This document shows positions 34,101 to 42,189 of a DNA stretch of 50,482 nucleotides, piece after piece. The stretch is from Candidatus Krumholzibacteriota bacterium (GTDB taxonomy: Bacteria; Krumholzibacteriota; Krumholzibacteriia; JAJRXK01), in the NCBI GenBank assembly GCA_024276305.1, contig JAJRXK010000008.1:1-50482 (forward strand). The letters run 5' to 3'. The notes beneath the pieces were generated by a model, which saw only the letters and a list, made by a program, of their open reading frames with translations, did not search any database and was not told the origin of the DNA. Made by a program: the position numbers and the translations under genes. The first letter of the stretch is position 1; each line of letters starts with the position of its first letter.

Positions 34101-37100
34101 CCGGTTGCCGGGCCGCCGGCGACCCTCCAGGGTTTCGGGACGGGAGCGGCGGGGAGCGGTTTCAACGGCAGCGGCGGAGTCGGTGATCCGTGGAGGTTGG
34201 AATTCGATGGCATCGACGATGTGGTCACGGTGGGGGCAGGGGCGATTTCCGAACTCGCGGCCCCGGCGGCGGCCAGCATCGAAGTATGGCTGCGCACCCC
34301 GATGGACATCCAGACTCGGGCCTATGTGCTGGAATGGCTCGAGACCTACGGTGTGCCCTTTGCGGGAATGACCGTGGCCATTGAAGGTGGCCAGCTGCGA
34401 CTCTACCGTTCGGGATGGACCAACTTGGTCGCGGTCCAACCCGAAACCTGGGTCCACTTGATTCTCTCGAAGGACTCGACGACCTGGGCGGCGTGGGTCG
34501 ACGGAACGTTGGTCGCCAGCGGGAACGGATCCTACTTGGGCGCGCAGAACAGTGAATTGGTGCTGGGAGCGGGAACCTTCGCGGGTGTGGGCCAGTATTC
34601 GAATTTCTTCGGGGGATCCATCGCCGAGTTGCGGGTCTACGATCGCGCGTTGAGCCCCGCAAATGTGAGCGTGTTGACCGCCTTCCCTCCTCAGGTCTAC
34701 AACGATCCTCCGGTATTGGTCGCCGTGACTCCCACCCAGCTCTTGAACGATCAACCGGTGGCCACTCTCGGACTGTCCGGGCGCCACTTCGGGGCCGCGG
34801 CTCAGGTGAAGGCGCAATTGGCGGGAGAGGGCGATCTGGTGGGGACCAATCTCCAGTGGGCTTCTCCGGAATCGTTGACCGTCGACCTGCCCACCCTTGG
34901 TGCTGCGGTGGGCGATTGGGATTTGGTGGTCACCAACCCGGATTCGCAGATGGCAGTGTTGCCCGGGGCTCTGGCCATTCGGCTTCCCTCTCCGGTGATC
35001 CTTTCCTTCGACGCTGCCCAGGCCGACGGTACGAATCCTCCGGCCGTGCCGGGAGCCTCGTCCCCCTGGGTCGATTCGGTGTCGGGCTTCGGGGCGCAAC
35101 TCATCGCCTTCGACGGCAACGCTGCGAGTGGGTGGTGGGGCGACGGAGGGCTCGGGGGGCCGTGGCGTTTGCGTTTCGATGGCATCGACGACTATGTGCA
35201 GGTCGACAGTCTGGGTCTCGCACCCATCGACAGTGTGGCGAGTTTCGAGTTCTGGTGCGCGGCGGGTTCCGAGCTGTCCATCCTTCAGCCGGTGGCCTCA
35301 TGGAGGGCGGGAAGCGGCGGAGGATTCCAGGGCTTCACTCTCGGGATCCAGGACAGTACCTACATCCTCCAGGTCGACACGAATCCCGTCGCTCTCGATC
35401 TGGGCCCCGCACTTTCCGGTGCCTTCACTCAATTCGTGGTGACGCTGCGAACGGACTCGGTGACCGTGACCCGCGACGCCTCGCCGGTGGCGCAGCAGCT
35501 TCGGAGCGCGACGGGAGTGGGCGGCGGGCGCCTGCTCCTCGGAAGTAGTGGGGGAGGGATTCTTTTCGGGGGAGATCTGGCCATCGTACGAGTCGCTTCT
35601 CGGGAACTTTCGGCCCAAGAGATCTCCGATGCCTACCTGGCGGAGCAGGGGCGATTCGCCGCACCGGTGGCGGCCAGCATTTCGTTGGCGTCGAGCCGAT
35701 CGGCCTGGGCCGCGGCCGACACCATCGCTCTCGCCGTCGACTACGACGATCAGGGCTATGGATTCGGCCTCCGAGCCGTTCAATTCAGGGTCGACTACGA
35801 CGCTTCGGCGCTGAGACTCCTGTCGTGGAACGAGGCTTCCTTCCTGACCAACGCGGGCGCACCGACCTTCGTGTCGGCGGATACCACCACCGTGGGTACG
35901 ATCGGATTCGACATCGCAATCCTGGGTCAGAACCCCCTGGTGGTCGGTGCGGGATCTCTGGTCGATCTGGCCTTCGCGGTTCGTGATTCGGCCCTGGAGG
36001 GACCGCTGGTCTTCACTCCGACGATCACCAGCGTTCTCGACCGCCAAGATCCTCCCGCCGCGATTCCCACGGTGGGCAAGGGGCTGACTCTCGTTCTCGA
36101 TCGGACGGCGCCGGCGGATCCCGCGGCGCTCGTGGCGACCGCCGGGGTGGGACAGGTCCATCTGAATTGGCAGGCTCCCACCTCGGACTACGCCGGGGCG
36201 CGGATCTTCCTCCGTCCTTGGGACCTCGGTCCGGGGGAAGGTCACCCCGAATACGACGACCTTTCGGCGGCTCCGACCTGGCCCGCCACTCTCGGCGAAG
36301 CGCGCGATCCGGTAGGGGGATGGACCGAAGTCGCGGTGGGATCTTCGGCGACCACCTTCGTCATTTCTCACCCCACTCGGACTGCTCTCTCGGTGGTCGT
36401 CCTGAGTGAAGATGCCGCGGGGAATCTCTCGCCGCTGGCGACCGCGCCTCGGATTCGGGTGGTCAACTACCCCCTGGGGGACGTGGGTCGTTTGGACTCC
36501 GGAGGGGTGTGGATCGGCGACTACGATGGCGCGGTCGATGGCGTTCGTGACGTGCCGGCCTTCTCTCGGGCCTACGCCACCACCGAAGGCAGTTCCGCCT
36601 ATCTTCCGGTGTGTGATATCGGCCCCACCGCGGATGGAAGCCGCAACGGGGTTCCCGCGACGGACAACGCGGTCGACTTCGAGGATCTGGTCATCTTCTC
36701 CCAGACCTTCGGCGGATCCACGCTCTCCAAGAGGGGAGATGCGGTGGTGAATCTGGGATCGCTTCCCTCCTCCGGTCTGCGGATCGCCCTGGGAGAGACC
36801 GAGGTGGTGGGGGATCTCGGAGCTGCCCTCGGAAGGCCAACCCTCCGACTTCCTCTTCTTCTGGGCGCGAGGGATGAAGAGGTACGAGCGGTGCATTCCT
36901 CCCTGGTCTTCGACCCCTCGGTGCTGCGTTTCCTCGGATTCGAAGCGGGGCCCTCGCTCCAACGAGAGCGGGAGTCGGTGCTGTCCTTCGCCCGCGAGGC
37001 GCGGGAGGGGAATGTGGTCGTCGATATCGCAGCTCTGGGGGGACGAGCCTACTTCCGGGGGGACGGAACCCTGGGGGTTCTGCACTTCGAGCTTCTCGAA

Positions 37101-37490
37101 GGGAGTGGAGCCTTCTTGCGTCTGGAAGAAGCCCAGATGCGGGACGTGGAGGGACGTGCTCTCGACTTCGACAGCAGCGAGGGGTCGAAGAATTCGGTGC
37201 TGCCTCTTCCCGCGCAGGTCCGGCTCCTTCCCGCCAGCCCCAACCCCTTCAATCCCTCGACCACGATTCGCTTCGAGTTGCCGGAGGCCGGTGAGGTGAG
37301 GCTCGACATTTATTCCATCTCCGGCCGTCGGATCCGAAACCTGATGCAGGGGGAATTGCCCGCGGGTTATCATCGGATCGTCTGGAGCGGAGAGGACGAT
37401 CGTGGACACGGAGTGGCCAGCGGAGTTTACTTGTACGAGTTGGTGACCCGAGGTCAGCGCGCGGTGCGCAAGATGATGCTCGTGAAGTGA
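31179..37490 (+). CDS. Large surface protein: PQQ sugar-dehydrogenase-like head plus adhesin modules
   Basis: This protein has 2,103 residues. After a signal peptide comes a glucose/sorbosone dehydrogenase-like propeller (about 30-465), with the motifs LAFAPDGRIFVAERRG, LGMALDPDF, GKVLRVD, GLRNPYRM and GDVGYENWEEVNV. Further modules, approximately in order, are fibronectin-III, a DUF1349-like sandwich (570-750), PKD with DWDFGDGTTS (755-830), LamG (950-1160), IPT/TIG (1175-1270), a second LamG (1275-1490), cohesin-like (1500-1640), a dockerin-like segment (1767-1850), another cohesin-like sandwich (1885-2005) and a FlgD-like Ig domain (2010-2103). It may oxidise sugars at the surface and pass electrons to cytochromes (inference). 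ATG 31179, 31188 or 31191 could each be the start. Confidence 0.82.
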   Translation: MEQMMHGKMRAIPLLGACLVAMSTVAGAASWPVGFDRLAVAPTATLTQPVALAFAPDGRIFVAERRGTIQVLIPDPNAVDSRVDYLQAPVPFLDIQAEVLNHWDRGLLGMALDPDFDTNHWLYFAYMVETAPDSVDQYQYSYTRVERVQVAAADSNLADMATRQVLIGSTWTTGITSAHLSHTTGRLLFGDDKTLLIAHGDGAHFNGNDAGGRDPEQFLPGRSDPLEDVGAFRAQYLGSMSGKVLRVDKDTGQGLPSNPWYDPVNPSSAQSRTWAMGLRNPYRMEIVRGSGSTNPADGNPGRLYIGDVGYENWEEVNVCDGGENFGWPCYEGSAAHTGYQGLTPTHSGCPPDNSGMTPPLLEWPHSGRPWDSAPLAGLVGNAATGAALHAGKNYPLAYRNLLYFCDYTRNWITAVRLDGTGSPVELVPFGSSLGQPVELRFDPQSKDLFYLSYQDNRIYRFAYSGPTGAGVDPAVPSGLSGTPGLGVVDLTWNASLELDVAGYNVYRSEDGGSSWSALNTTPVTVPRYTDTGGTTPILPGQIYHYAVEAVDDELPSQSSGMSTPVAVAVTSKAWDWYLPFPGASFALDRSPAPFPRTIHLDDPSNLNFDHWTTADRAPQLRRYGVSGDFTLETAISLINSTTNKLFQTGLTVGFDQFDLFYWGIYRGTNLRVERTGGAVVASIPYTSSSVWLRIVRTGNDYSFEYRAVETDPWTVAATQTTTTPLQFVGYICKTWETSVPFDLRIDHLALNELPPVASAGASPLNGPTPLTVNFSSASFDPDGDLLFHDWDFGDGTTSTEVAPSHSYGNVGTYPVVLAVTDAVGLVSRDTLSVVAEGNHAPVATITAPLEGFEFIAPDSALTVVGQGSDAEDPPDSLIYSWSVDLLDNGLRSPAYLNPPPGAASAFVPATSGGVELDLILTVTDSGGLSATDTVRVVDASVAPAPVFELRAALVDGVAPPVVPSAPLSWTNLQQPVAGPPATLQGFGTGAAGSGFNGSGGVGDPWRLEFDGIDDVVTVGAGAISELAAPAAASIEVWLRTPMDIQTRAYVLEWLETYGVPFAGMTVAIEGGQLRLYRSGWTNLVAVQPETWVHLILSKDSTTWAAWVDGTLVASGNGSYLGAQNSELVLGAGTFAGVGQYSNFFGGSIAELRVYDRALSPANVSVLTAFPPQVYNDPPVLVAVTPTQLLNDQPVATLGLSGRHFGAAAQVKAQLAGEGDLVGTNLQWASPESLTVDLPTLGAAVGDWDLVVTNPDSQMAVLPGALAIRLPSPVILSFDAAQADGTNPPAVPGASSPWVDSVSGFGAQLIAFDGNAASGWWGDGGLGGPWRLRFDGIDDYVQVDSLGLAPIDSVASFEFWCAAGSELSILQPVASWRAGSGGGFQGFTLGIQDSTYILQVDTNPVALDLGPALSGAFTQFVVTLRTDSVTVTRDASPVAQQLRSATGVGGGRLLLGSSGGGILFGGDLAIVRVASRELSAQEISDAYLAEQGRFAAPVAASISLASSRSAWAAADTIALAVDYDDQGYGFGLRAVQFRVDYDASALRLLSWNEASFLTNAGAPTFVSADTTTVGTIGFDIAILGQNPLVVGAGSLVDLAFAVRDSALEGPLVFTPTITSVLDRQDPPAAIPTVGKGLTLVLDRTAPADPAALVATAGVGQVHLNWQAPTSDYAGARIFLRPWDLGPGEGHPEYDDLSAAPTWPATLGEARDPVGGWTEVAVGSSATTFVISHPTRTALSVVVLSEDAAGNLSPLATAPRIRVVNYPLGDVGRLDSGGVWIGDYDGAVDGVRDVPAFSRAYATTEGSSAYLPVCDIGPTADGSRNGVPATDNAVDFEDLVIFSQTFGGSTLSKRGDAVVNLGSLPSSGLRIALGETEVVGDLGAALGRPTLRLPLLLGARDEEVRAVHSSLVFDPSVLRFLGFEAGPSLQRERESVLSFAREAREGNVVVDIAALGGRAYFRGDGTLGVLHFELLEGSGAFLRLEEAQMRDVEGRALDFDSSEGSKNSVLPLPAQVRLLPASPNPFNPSTTIRFELPEAGEVRLDIYSISGRRIRNLMQGELPAGYHRIVWSGEDDRGHGVASGVYLYELVTRGQRAVRKMMLVK

Positions 37491-37510
37491 ACCTTCCTGG
37501 AGACGACGCG

Positions 37511-38092
37511 GTGAGCCGTGTTGATGGCATAGGTCGGGCGGCTCTGAGCTGGGCTGCTTTGGTGACGGTGCTCGCTCTGAGTCCAGCGGCCATTTCGATC
37601 TCCACCGCACATGCCCTGGAGGAGGCCCCCGCGGACAGCTCCGCGCCAGTGGAGCCGACCGACGATCCCCTGGTGGTGGTGGTCGGCGAAGACAGCCCCA
37701 TCCGGGGTCTCGAGCTGGCGACCTTGCGTCTGGCCTATTTGGGGGAGCTCTCGGATCTCCACGAGTTGGTCATGGGTGCGGGAAGCGGCGGCGGAGCGCC
37801 CATCACCTTGCTCCTCTATGCACCCGAAGAAGACCGCTTCCTCCGGGTGGTGGCCCACCGGACCTACCTCCAGTACCGACGCTATTGGACTCGTCGAGTC
37901 CTGGCGGGCGATTCGATGCTCGCTCCTCTGCGAGTGCATTATCTCCACGAATTGCGGCTGCGGCTGCAGAGGGACCGTCAGGCTCTGGGCTTCGCCCGCT
38001 ACTCGGACGCCCAACGCCTGGTGGCCCAGGGGTTGCGGATTCTGCCGTTGGACGGCTTGGTTCCCGGGGACGTGGAGTATCCGCTGCCATGA
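37511..38092 (+). CDS. PstS-like periplasmic binding-domain protein, partner of the heme sensor kinase
   Basis: This protein has 193 residues with a signal peptide (to about residue 36) and a compact domain reminiscent of short PstS-like phosphate-binding proteins. LELATLRLAYLGEL matches the LRxIFLG pattern. A block ending TYLQYRRYWTRRVLAGDS matches the ELxxYWxxxxFxG pattern. LGFARYSDAQRLVAQGLRILPLDG matches the IGYV...VKVLxxDG end. The start is GTG 37511, with GGAG eight bases upstream, rather than the GTG overlapping the previous stop. Its stop overlaps the kinase ATG (ATGA), so the two are translationally coupled. It may present a ligand to the kinase; the ligand is unknown. Confidence 0.68.
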   Translation: MSRVDGIGRAALSWAALVTVLALSPAAISISTAHALEEAPADSSAPVEPTDDPLVVVVGEDSPIRGLELATLRLAYLGELSDLHELVMGAGSGGGAPITLLLYAPEEDRFLRVVAHRTYLQYRRYWTRRVLAGDSMLAPLRVHYLHELRLRLQRDRQALGFARYSDAQRLVAQGLRILPLDGLVPGDVEYPLP

Positions 38093-39603
38093 ATCGACGC
38101 GCGTCGCTCCCCAGGTGGTGGGATCGCCTGCGCCATTCCTTGGCGGTCAAGCTCTACGTGCCGCTCTTCGTTCTCTTGGTGCTGTTGATCGGTTTTCAGA
38201 CTCGGTTCATGGTCCAAACCAGCCGCCGTCTCTTCTTGAGGGCCACCGAGCAGGATCTGCAGCAGGGAGCGGAGATCTTCTCGCGCCAGCTGGTGGAAGT
38301 CCTGCTCTTCGGCGATCACGACAAGGGGCGACTTCCCCCCCTCGTCGAAGAGGTACGGCACACTCACGGGACTCCTCTCTCGGGTCAGATTTCTCGATTG
38401 CTCGACGGTGAAGGTCGGCGCATCGGGGGAGATCGGGGGTCGGGTCCGGTGAGCGCCGAATATCTCCTGGAACTCGCCACCAAGGGGGACACCGTTCACG
38501 TGCTGAGGGGGCACCGCCATCCGGAGGTCCTCGCGGCGGTTCCCAACCTTCCCGCTTGCCAGCGGTGCCACAAGCCCGAGCGGGAGGTCCTGGCGTGGGT
38601 CTGGGCCGAGACTCCCCTCGAGGGGCTGAAGACGAGTGAAATCCAGGTCAAGGGCATTGGGATCTGGTCGGTCATTCTGCTCTCGGTCATTCTGGCCTTC
38701 ACCCTGTGGCTGCTTCTGCAATCGAGGATTCGGCGACCTCTCCGTCGCCTCGAGGAGGCGATGGAGAGAGTCTCCTCCGGAGACCTCGAGGCTCGGGCTC
38801 GGATCGACCTTGAGGACGAGATCGGCCAACTGGCCCGTCATTTCGACGAAATGGTTGCGCAGCTCCAAGAGGCGGATGCCGAATTGCACCGGGTCCACGT
38901 TGAGCAGATGATGAGGACCGAGCGGATGGTCAACGTGGGAGAAATGGCCTCCCGCATGGCTCACGAGATCCGCAATCCCCTCGCGGGAATCGAGGGGGTG
39001 CTTTCCATATTCCATGAGGACATGCCCGAGGATGATCCCGAGCGGGCCATTCTGGCCGAGGCGCTGAGTCAGGTTCAGCGCATGAAGAACGCCCTCTCGG
39101 ACATGCTCTCCTTCGCGCGACCGCGACCACCCCAGCGGGTCCGCACCGATGTCGTGGAGCTCCTCGAGGGCCTCGTGAAGTTCTGCGAGCAGGACCGCGC
39201 CAATCAACGACACTCCATTCGCCTCGAGTGCGAGGGCGAGATCCCGGACCTCGATCTGGATCCCGACCAGATCGGGCAAGCCTTTCTCAACGTGATTCTC
39301 AACGCTCTGCAGGTGATGGAATCTCCGGGCGAAGTGTGCATTCGGGTGGAACGCAATCGGAGCGAAGGCGGAATCGATGAGGTCCTGGTCCACGTGAGCG
39401 ACACCGGCCCGGGCATTCCCGAGGACGTGCGGCCGCACATCTTCAATGCGTTCTACACCACCAAGACCAAGGGAACGGGTTTGGGTCTGGCCATCTGCCG
39501 GGCCGCGGTGCGACAGCACCACGCGGATCTCGAACTGGACCGAACCGGACCCACGGGAACGCGCTTCACCTTCCGCTTTCCCGTGGAAGCCCAGGCGGAC
39601 TAG
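38089..39603 (+). CDS. Sensor histidine kinase with a heme-c motif in its extracytoplasmic domain
   Basis: This protein has 504 residues. TM1 is at about 19-38. An extracytoplasmic sensor domain at about 40-188 contains CQRCH at 157-161. TM2 at about 190-211, HAMP at about 212-264 and a DHp domain with the phospho-acceptor His292 in MAHEIRNPLAG follow. The HATPase part has NVILNAL, DTGPGI and GTGLGLAI boxes. The CXXCH faces the same side as the heme-attachment machinery, so covalent heme binding and redox or gas sensing are likely. It is an NtrB/ZraS-type kinase whose natural partner is the convergent sigma-54-type regulator. Its TAG stop overlaps the regulator's TAG on the opposite strand. 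Confidence 0.88.
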   Translation: MNRRASLPRWWDRLRHSLAVKLYVPLFVLLVLLIGFQTRFMVQTSRRLFLRATEQDLQQGAEIFSRQLVEVLLFGDHDKGRLPPLVEEVRHTHGTPLSGQISRLLDGEGRRIGGDRGSGPVSAEYLLELATKGDTVHVLRGHRHPEVLAAVPNLPACQRCHKPEREVLAWVWAETPLEGLKTSEIQVKGIGIWSVILLSVILAFTLWLLLQSRIRRPLRRLEEAMERVSSGDLEARARIDLEDEIGQLARHFDEMVAQLQEADAELHRVHVEQMMRTERMVNVGEMASRMAHEIRNPLAGIEGVLSIFHEDMPEDDPERAILAEALSQVQRMKNALSDMLSFARPRPPQRVRTDVVELLEGLVKFCEQDRANQRHSIRLECEGEIPDLDLDPDQIGQAFLNVILNALQVMESPGEVCIRVERNRSEGGIDEVLVHVSDTGPGIPEDVRPHIFNAFYTTKTKGTGLGLAICRAAVRQHHADLELDRTGPTGTRFTFRFPVEAQAD

Positions 39604-40292
39604 AGCAAACCGTACTTCTTCATCCGGTAGCGGAGCGCATCGCGTCCGAGGCCCAGCCGGGTCGCGGCCTTGACCTGATTTCCGCCGGTTTCGCGGAGTG
39701 CCTGTTCAATGGCATCACGCTCGAGATTCCGCAGGGGGAGAGGGGAGGAACCGGGGGTTCGGCTGCTCGGAACGGATTCGCCGCCCACCGCGGCCTGCAT
39801 GGCGGCGGGAGCGAACTCGTCCTCCTCGTCGAAGAAGAGGCAGGTCTCGTCCACCCACTCCCCGTCGCTGAGGACACAGGCGCGTTCGACGAGGTTGCGC
39901 AGTTCTCGAATGTTGCCGGGCCAACTGTGTTGACGCAGACGGGTGATCGCTTCGGGGGAGAAGCCTCGGAATTGCCGCCCGCTCTCGTGAGCAAATCGTT
40001 GGAGAAAGACATCGGCGATGAGGACCGCATCCTCTTCTCGTTCGCGCAGGGGAGGCAGGTGCAGGGGAATGACTCGGAGTCGGTGGTAGAGATCGCTGCG
40101 GAATCGACCTTCCCTCACTCGTCGGGGGAGGTCGGCATTGGTGGCGGCGATGAAGCGGACGTTCACCGGGATTTCCTCCACTCCTCCTACCCGTTTGAAG
40201 TGTCGATTCTCCAGAACGTGCAGGAGATTGACTTGCTGGGCCGGTTCGAGGTCTCCGATTTCGTCGAGGTAGACGGTTCCCCCTTCGCCGAG
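39600..40292 (-). CDS. Sigma-54-type response regulator, C-terminal part after an in-frame TAA
   Basis: This is the continuation of the upstream regulator, in the same frame after TAA 40293-40295. It begins LGEGGTVYLDEIGDL (Walker B), then VRFIAATNADL (sensor I), RSDLYHRLRVIPLHLPPLRER (arginine finger region) and HSWPGNIRELRNLVERA (sensor II). It ends with a Fis-type helix-turn-helix, GGNQVKAATRLGLGRDALRYRMKKYGLL, which binds upstream activator sites. With no start codon or Shine-Dalgarno before Walker B, it cannot be an independent gene. The whole protein with the upstream part would have about 489 residues, normal for an NtrC-like regulator. Confidence 0.8.
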   Translation of the reverse strand, partial: LGEGGTVYLDEIGDLEPAQQVNLLHVLENRHFKRVGGVEEIPVNVRFIAATNADLPRRVREGRFRSDLYHRLRVIPLHLPPLREREEDAVLIADVFLQRFAHESGRQFRGFSPEAITRLRQHSWPGNIRELRNLVERACVLSDGEWVDETCLFFDEEDEFAPAAMQAAVGGESVPSSRTPGSSPLPLRNLERDAIEQALRETGGNQVKAATRLGLGRDALRYRMKKYGLL

Positions 40293-41069
40293 TTAGACGA
40301 GCCCCTTCTTCTGATTCTTCGCATCGGTGAAGGCACCGGCTTCATATCCGAAGATCTCGGCTTCGAAGAGACTTGCCGAGAGCGCGGCCACGTTCACGTG
40401 GATGAAGGGACGGTCCCGATCAGGGCTCACCTCGTGGATGACTTTGGCCACGTGGTCCTTGCCCGTGCCGCTCTCACCGGTGAGGAGAACGGTGGAGGCT
40501 CCGCTCCGAGCCACTTTCTGGATGAGCGCACGGAGACTGGCCATCTTCGCGCTTTCGCCGATGAGGGTGTCGAGACCGTAACCGGATCCGGTGACCGACG
40601 CCGGGCTGCGGTGAGGGGTCCGCGCAGCCGAGGTCGCAGGTGTGGTCGTGGAAGAGCCGGACTTGGGGGCGGTGGGAATCAGGTCGCGGACCATGGTGAC
40701 CACGGTCTCGAAGTCGAAAGGCTTGGTGAGGTAATTGGTCGCGCCCGCGCGCATCGCTTCGACTGCGGTCTCGATGGCCCCGTGACCGGTCATCATGATC
40801 ACCGGCAGGTCGGGATCGAGGGCCTGGATCCGTCCCAGCGCTTCGAGGCCGTCCATCCCCGGTAGGCGTAGGTCCAGAAGGACCACTCCGATATCACGGT
40901 GGCGAATGCACTCGATGGCGTCTTCGGCGTTGCCCGCCCCTTCGGCGCGGAGCCCCGCCTTTTCGAAGCGCTTCTCGAGCCCCCACCGCAGGAGCTGTTC
41001 GTCTTCGACGATGAGCACGGCCGGAGGAGGGGGCGTGCTCGGTTGGTGATTTCGTCGCGTTGAGCCCAT
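40293..41069 (-). CDS. Sigma-54-type response regulator, N-terminal part (receiver and Walker A)
   Basis: This part has 258 residues before an in-frame TAA. The receiver domain (about 17-130) contains the phospho-acceptor Asp in VVLLDLRLPGMDG and the TKPF Lys. A linker leads to the AAA+ domain with Walker A TGESGTGKD and the loop AGAFTDAKNQKKGLV. The stop falls immediately after GLV, where NtrC-family proteins have GLFELADGG, so Glu is expected. As written, the product would lack Walker B, ATP hydrolysis and DNA binding. The loop is GAFTDA rather than GAFTGA. It pairs with the heme-c kinase by convergent overlap. Confidence 0.85.
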   Translation of the reverse strand: MGSTRRNHQPSTPPPPAVLIVEDEQLLRWGLEKRFEKAGLRAEGAGNAEDAIECIRHRDIGVVLLDLRLPGMDGLEALGRIQALDPDLPVIMMTGHGAIETAVEAMRAGATNYLTKPFDFETVVTMVRDLIPTAPKSGSSTTTPATSAARTPHRSPASVTGSGYGLDTLIGESAKMASLRALIQKVARSGASTVLLTGESGTGKDHVAKVIHEVSPDRDRPFIHVNVAALSASLFEAEIFGYEAGAFTDAKNQKKGLV

Positions 41070-41493
41070 GGCCGTCGGCTTTCGGATCGGGCAAGGAGGA
41101 TGAGCACCGAGAGTCGATCTGGGACAAGTATATCAGGCTGGGTGGAAAGGAACCACCCGCATGGCTCATAATTGCGTGATTTGGCGCATCCGCTGCGCCA
41201 AGCACGCAACTTCACGCATCAGATCTGTGAGCAGGGGGATTGCTGAAACGTGATGAGTTCCCCTGACGTCACTCCATCTTGTTATGATTCAATGTGTTAT
41301 GGAGGGTCACAACCCTACTACGGAGGTGGGTACAGCATCTGCACTAGCCCAGATACGAATTCGAGAGAAGCGCGCTCCTCGGGGGTCTCACCCAGACTTT
41401 CCAGAGGCGCAGAATCCACCGCTCGACTTCGGGCTCGATCCCAACCCGGCGGGTATCGAGACCAGGAGAAGGGCACCATCAGGAGAACCTACC
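41070..41493. promoter_or_regulatory. Divergent 424-base control region with a long dyad and sigma-54-like site
   Basis: This is gene-free between the response regulator and the first tetraheme cytochrome. It holds a dyad of 15 pairs: TTGCGTGATTTGGCGCA (41172-41188) against TGCGCCAAGCACGCAA (41194-41209), loop TCCGC. Overlapping it, TGGCGCATCCGCTGC (41182-41196) has GG and GC at the sigma-54 spacing. TATGAT at 41283-41288 is a possible sigma-70 -10. No T-tract follows the dyad, so it is more likely an operator or activator site than a terminator. Confidence 0.5.
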
Positions 41494-42189
41494 ATGTTGA
41501 AGAAGATCCTCGCGCTTGCCGCGGCTGCTGTCATCGCTCTGATGGCCGGTACGGCACTGGCGAACGGCAACGGTGCTGGCATCGCGAATTCTCCCCACGA
41601 TTTCAGCGGTGACAGCTGGAACTTCCGGGCTGAGATCTGCCGCACTTGCCATGTGCCTCATGATCACGGCCGCAACGAAGCTCTGGGCGGACTCGGTCTG
41701 TTGTGGAATCACCAGACCACCAGCCAGACCTACCTGATGTACGCCGAGGACACGCACATTCAGTTCATCGACGGCGCGGCCGATGCCGAGCCCACCGGCA
41801 CCACCAAGATGTGTCTGGGCTGCCATGATGGCACCGTCGGTCTCGACCAATTCGATGCCCAGGCCGGCAACACGGGTACCGTGTTCATCGGCGGCGGCGA
41901 TGTCGTGCCGAACATCACCACCGGTGACCTCAGCAACACCCATCCTCTGGGCGTCGTCTACGATGCAGCTGCGGATGGCGGTCTCTTCCCGATGACCAAC
42001 GCGATGGGCAACTCTGGCACCATCCAGGACGTCCTCGAGACCGGTAACAAGATCGCCTGCATGAGCTGCCACGATGTGCACGATGCTCCGGGCGAGGCGG
42101 TTGCGGGTACGCACCTGCTGCGCGTTGCCAACACCGTCGCGGCTGGCGGTGCGGCGAGCGGCCTCTGCTTGACTTGCCACGACAAGTAG
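41494..42189 (+). CDS. Secreted tetraheme cytochrome c, small OmcE/ECN-like type
   Basis: This protein has 231 residues with signal peptide MLKKILALAAAAVIALMAGTALA. Four heme motifs are at about 49 (CRTCHVPHDH), 107 (CLGCHDGTVG), 189 (CMSCHDVHD) and 225 (CLTCHDK, at the C-terminus). The LLWN segment, NTHPLGVVY and THLLRVAN are further family marks. The heme order and size resemble OmcE and the tetraheme filament cytochromes of archaea as I recall them, but the filament role is inference. AGGAGAA precedes the ATG at good spacing. Its neighbour is a close paralogue. The stop is TAG, followed at once by a hairpin. Confidence 0.85.
   Translation: MLKKILALAAAAVIALMAGTALANGNGAGIANSPHDFSGDSWNFRAEICRTCHVPHDHGRNEALGGLGLLWNHQTTSQTYLMYAEDTHIQFIDGAADAEPTGTTKMCLGCHDGTVGLDQFDAQAGNTGTVFIGGGDVVPNITTGDLSNTHPLGVVYDAAADGGLFPMTNAMGNSGTIQDVLETGNKIACMSCHDVHDAPGEAVAGTHLLRVANTVAAGGAASGLCLTCHDK

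Noticed and set aside
35298-37610. Long open frame antisense to the 2,103-residue surface protein (also antisense frames at 27320-29776, 30966-33419 and 33462-35099)
   Set aside because: They lie wholly opposite genes with clear domains and show low-complexity Arg/Gly/His-rich composition without motifs. They are typical shadows in high-GC DNA.
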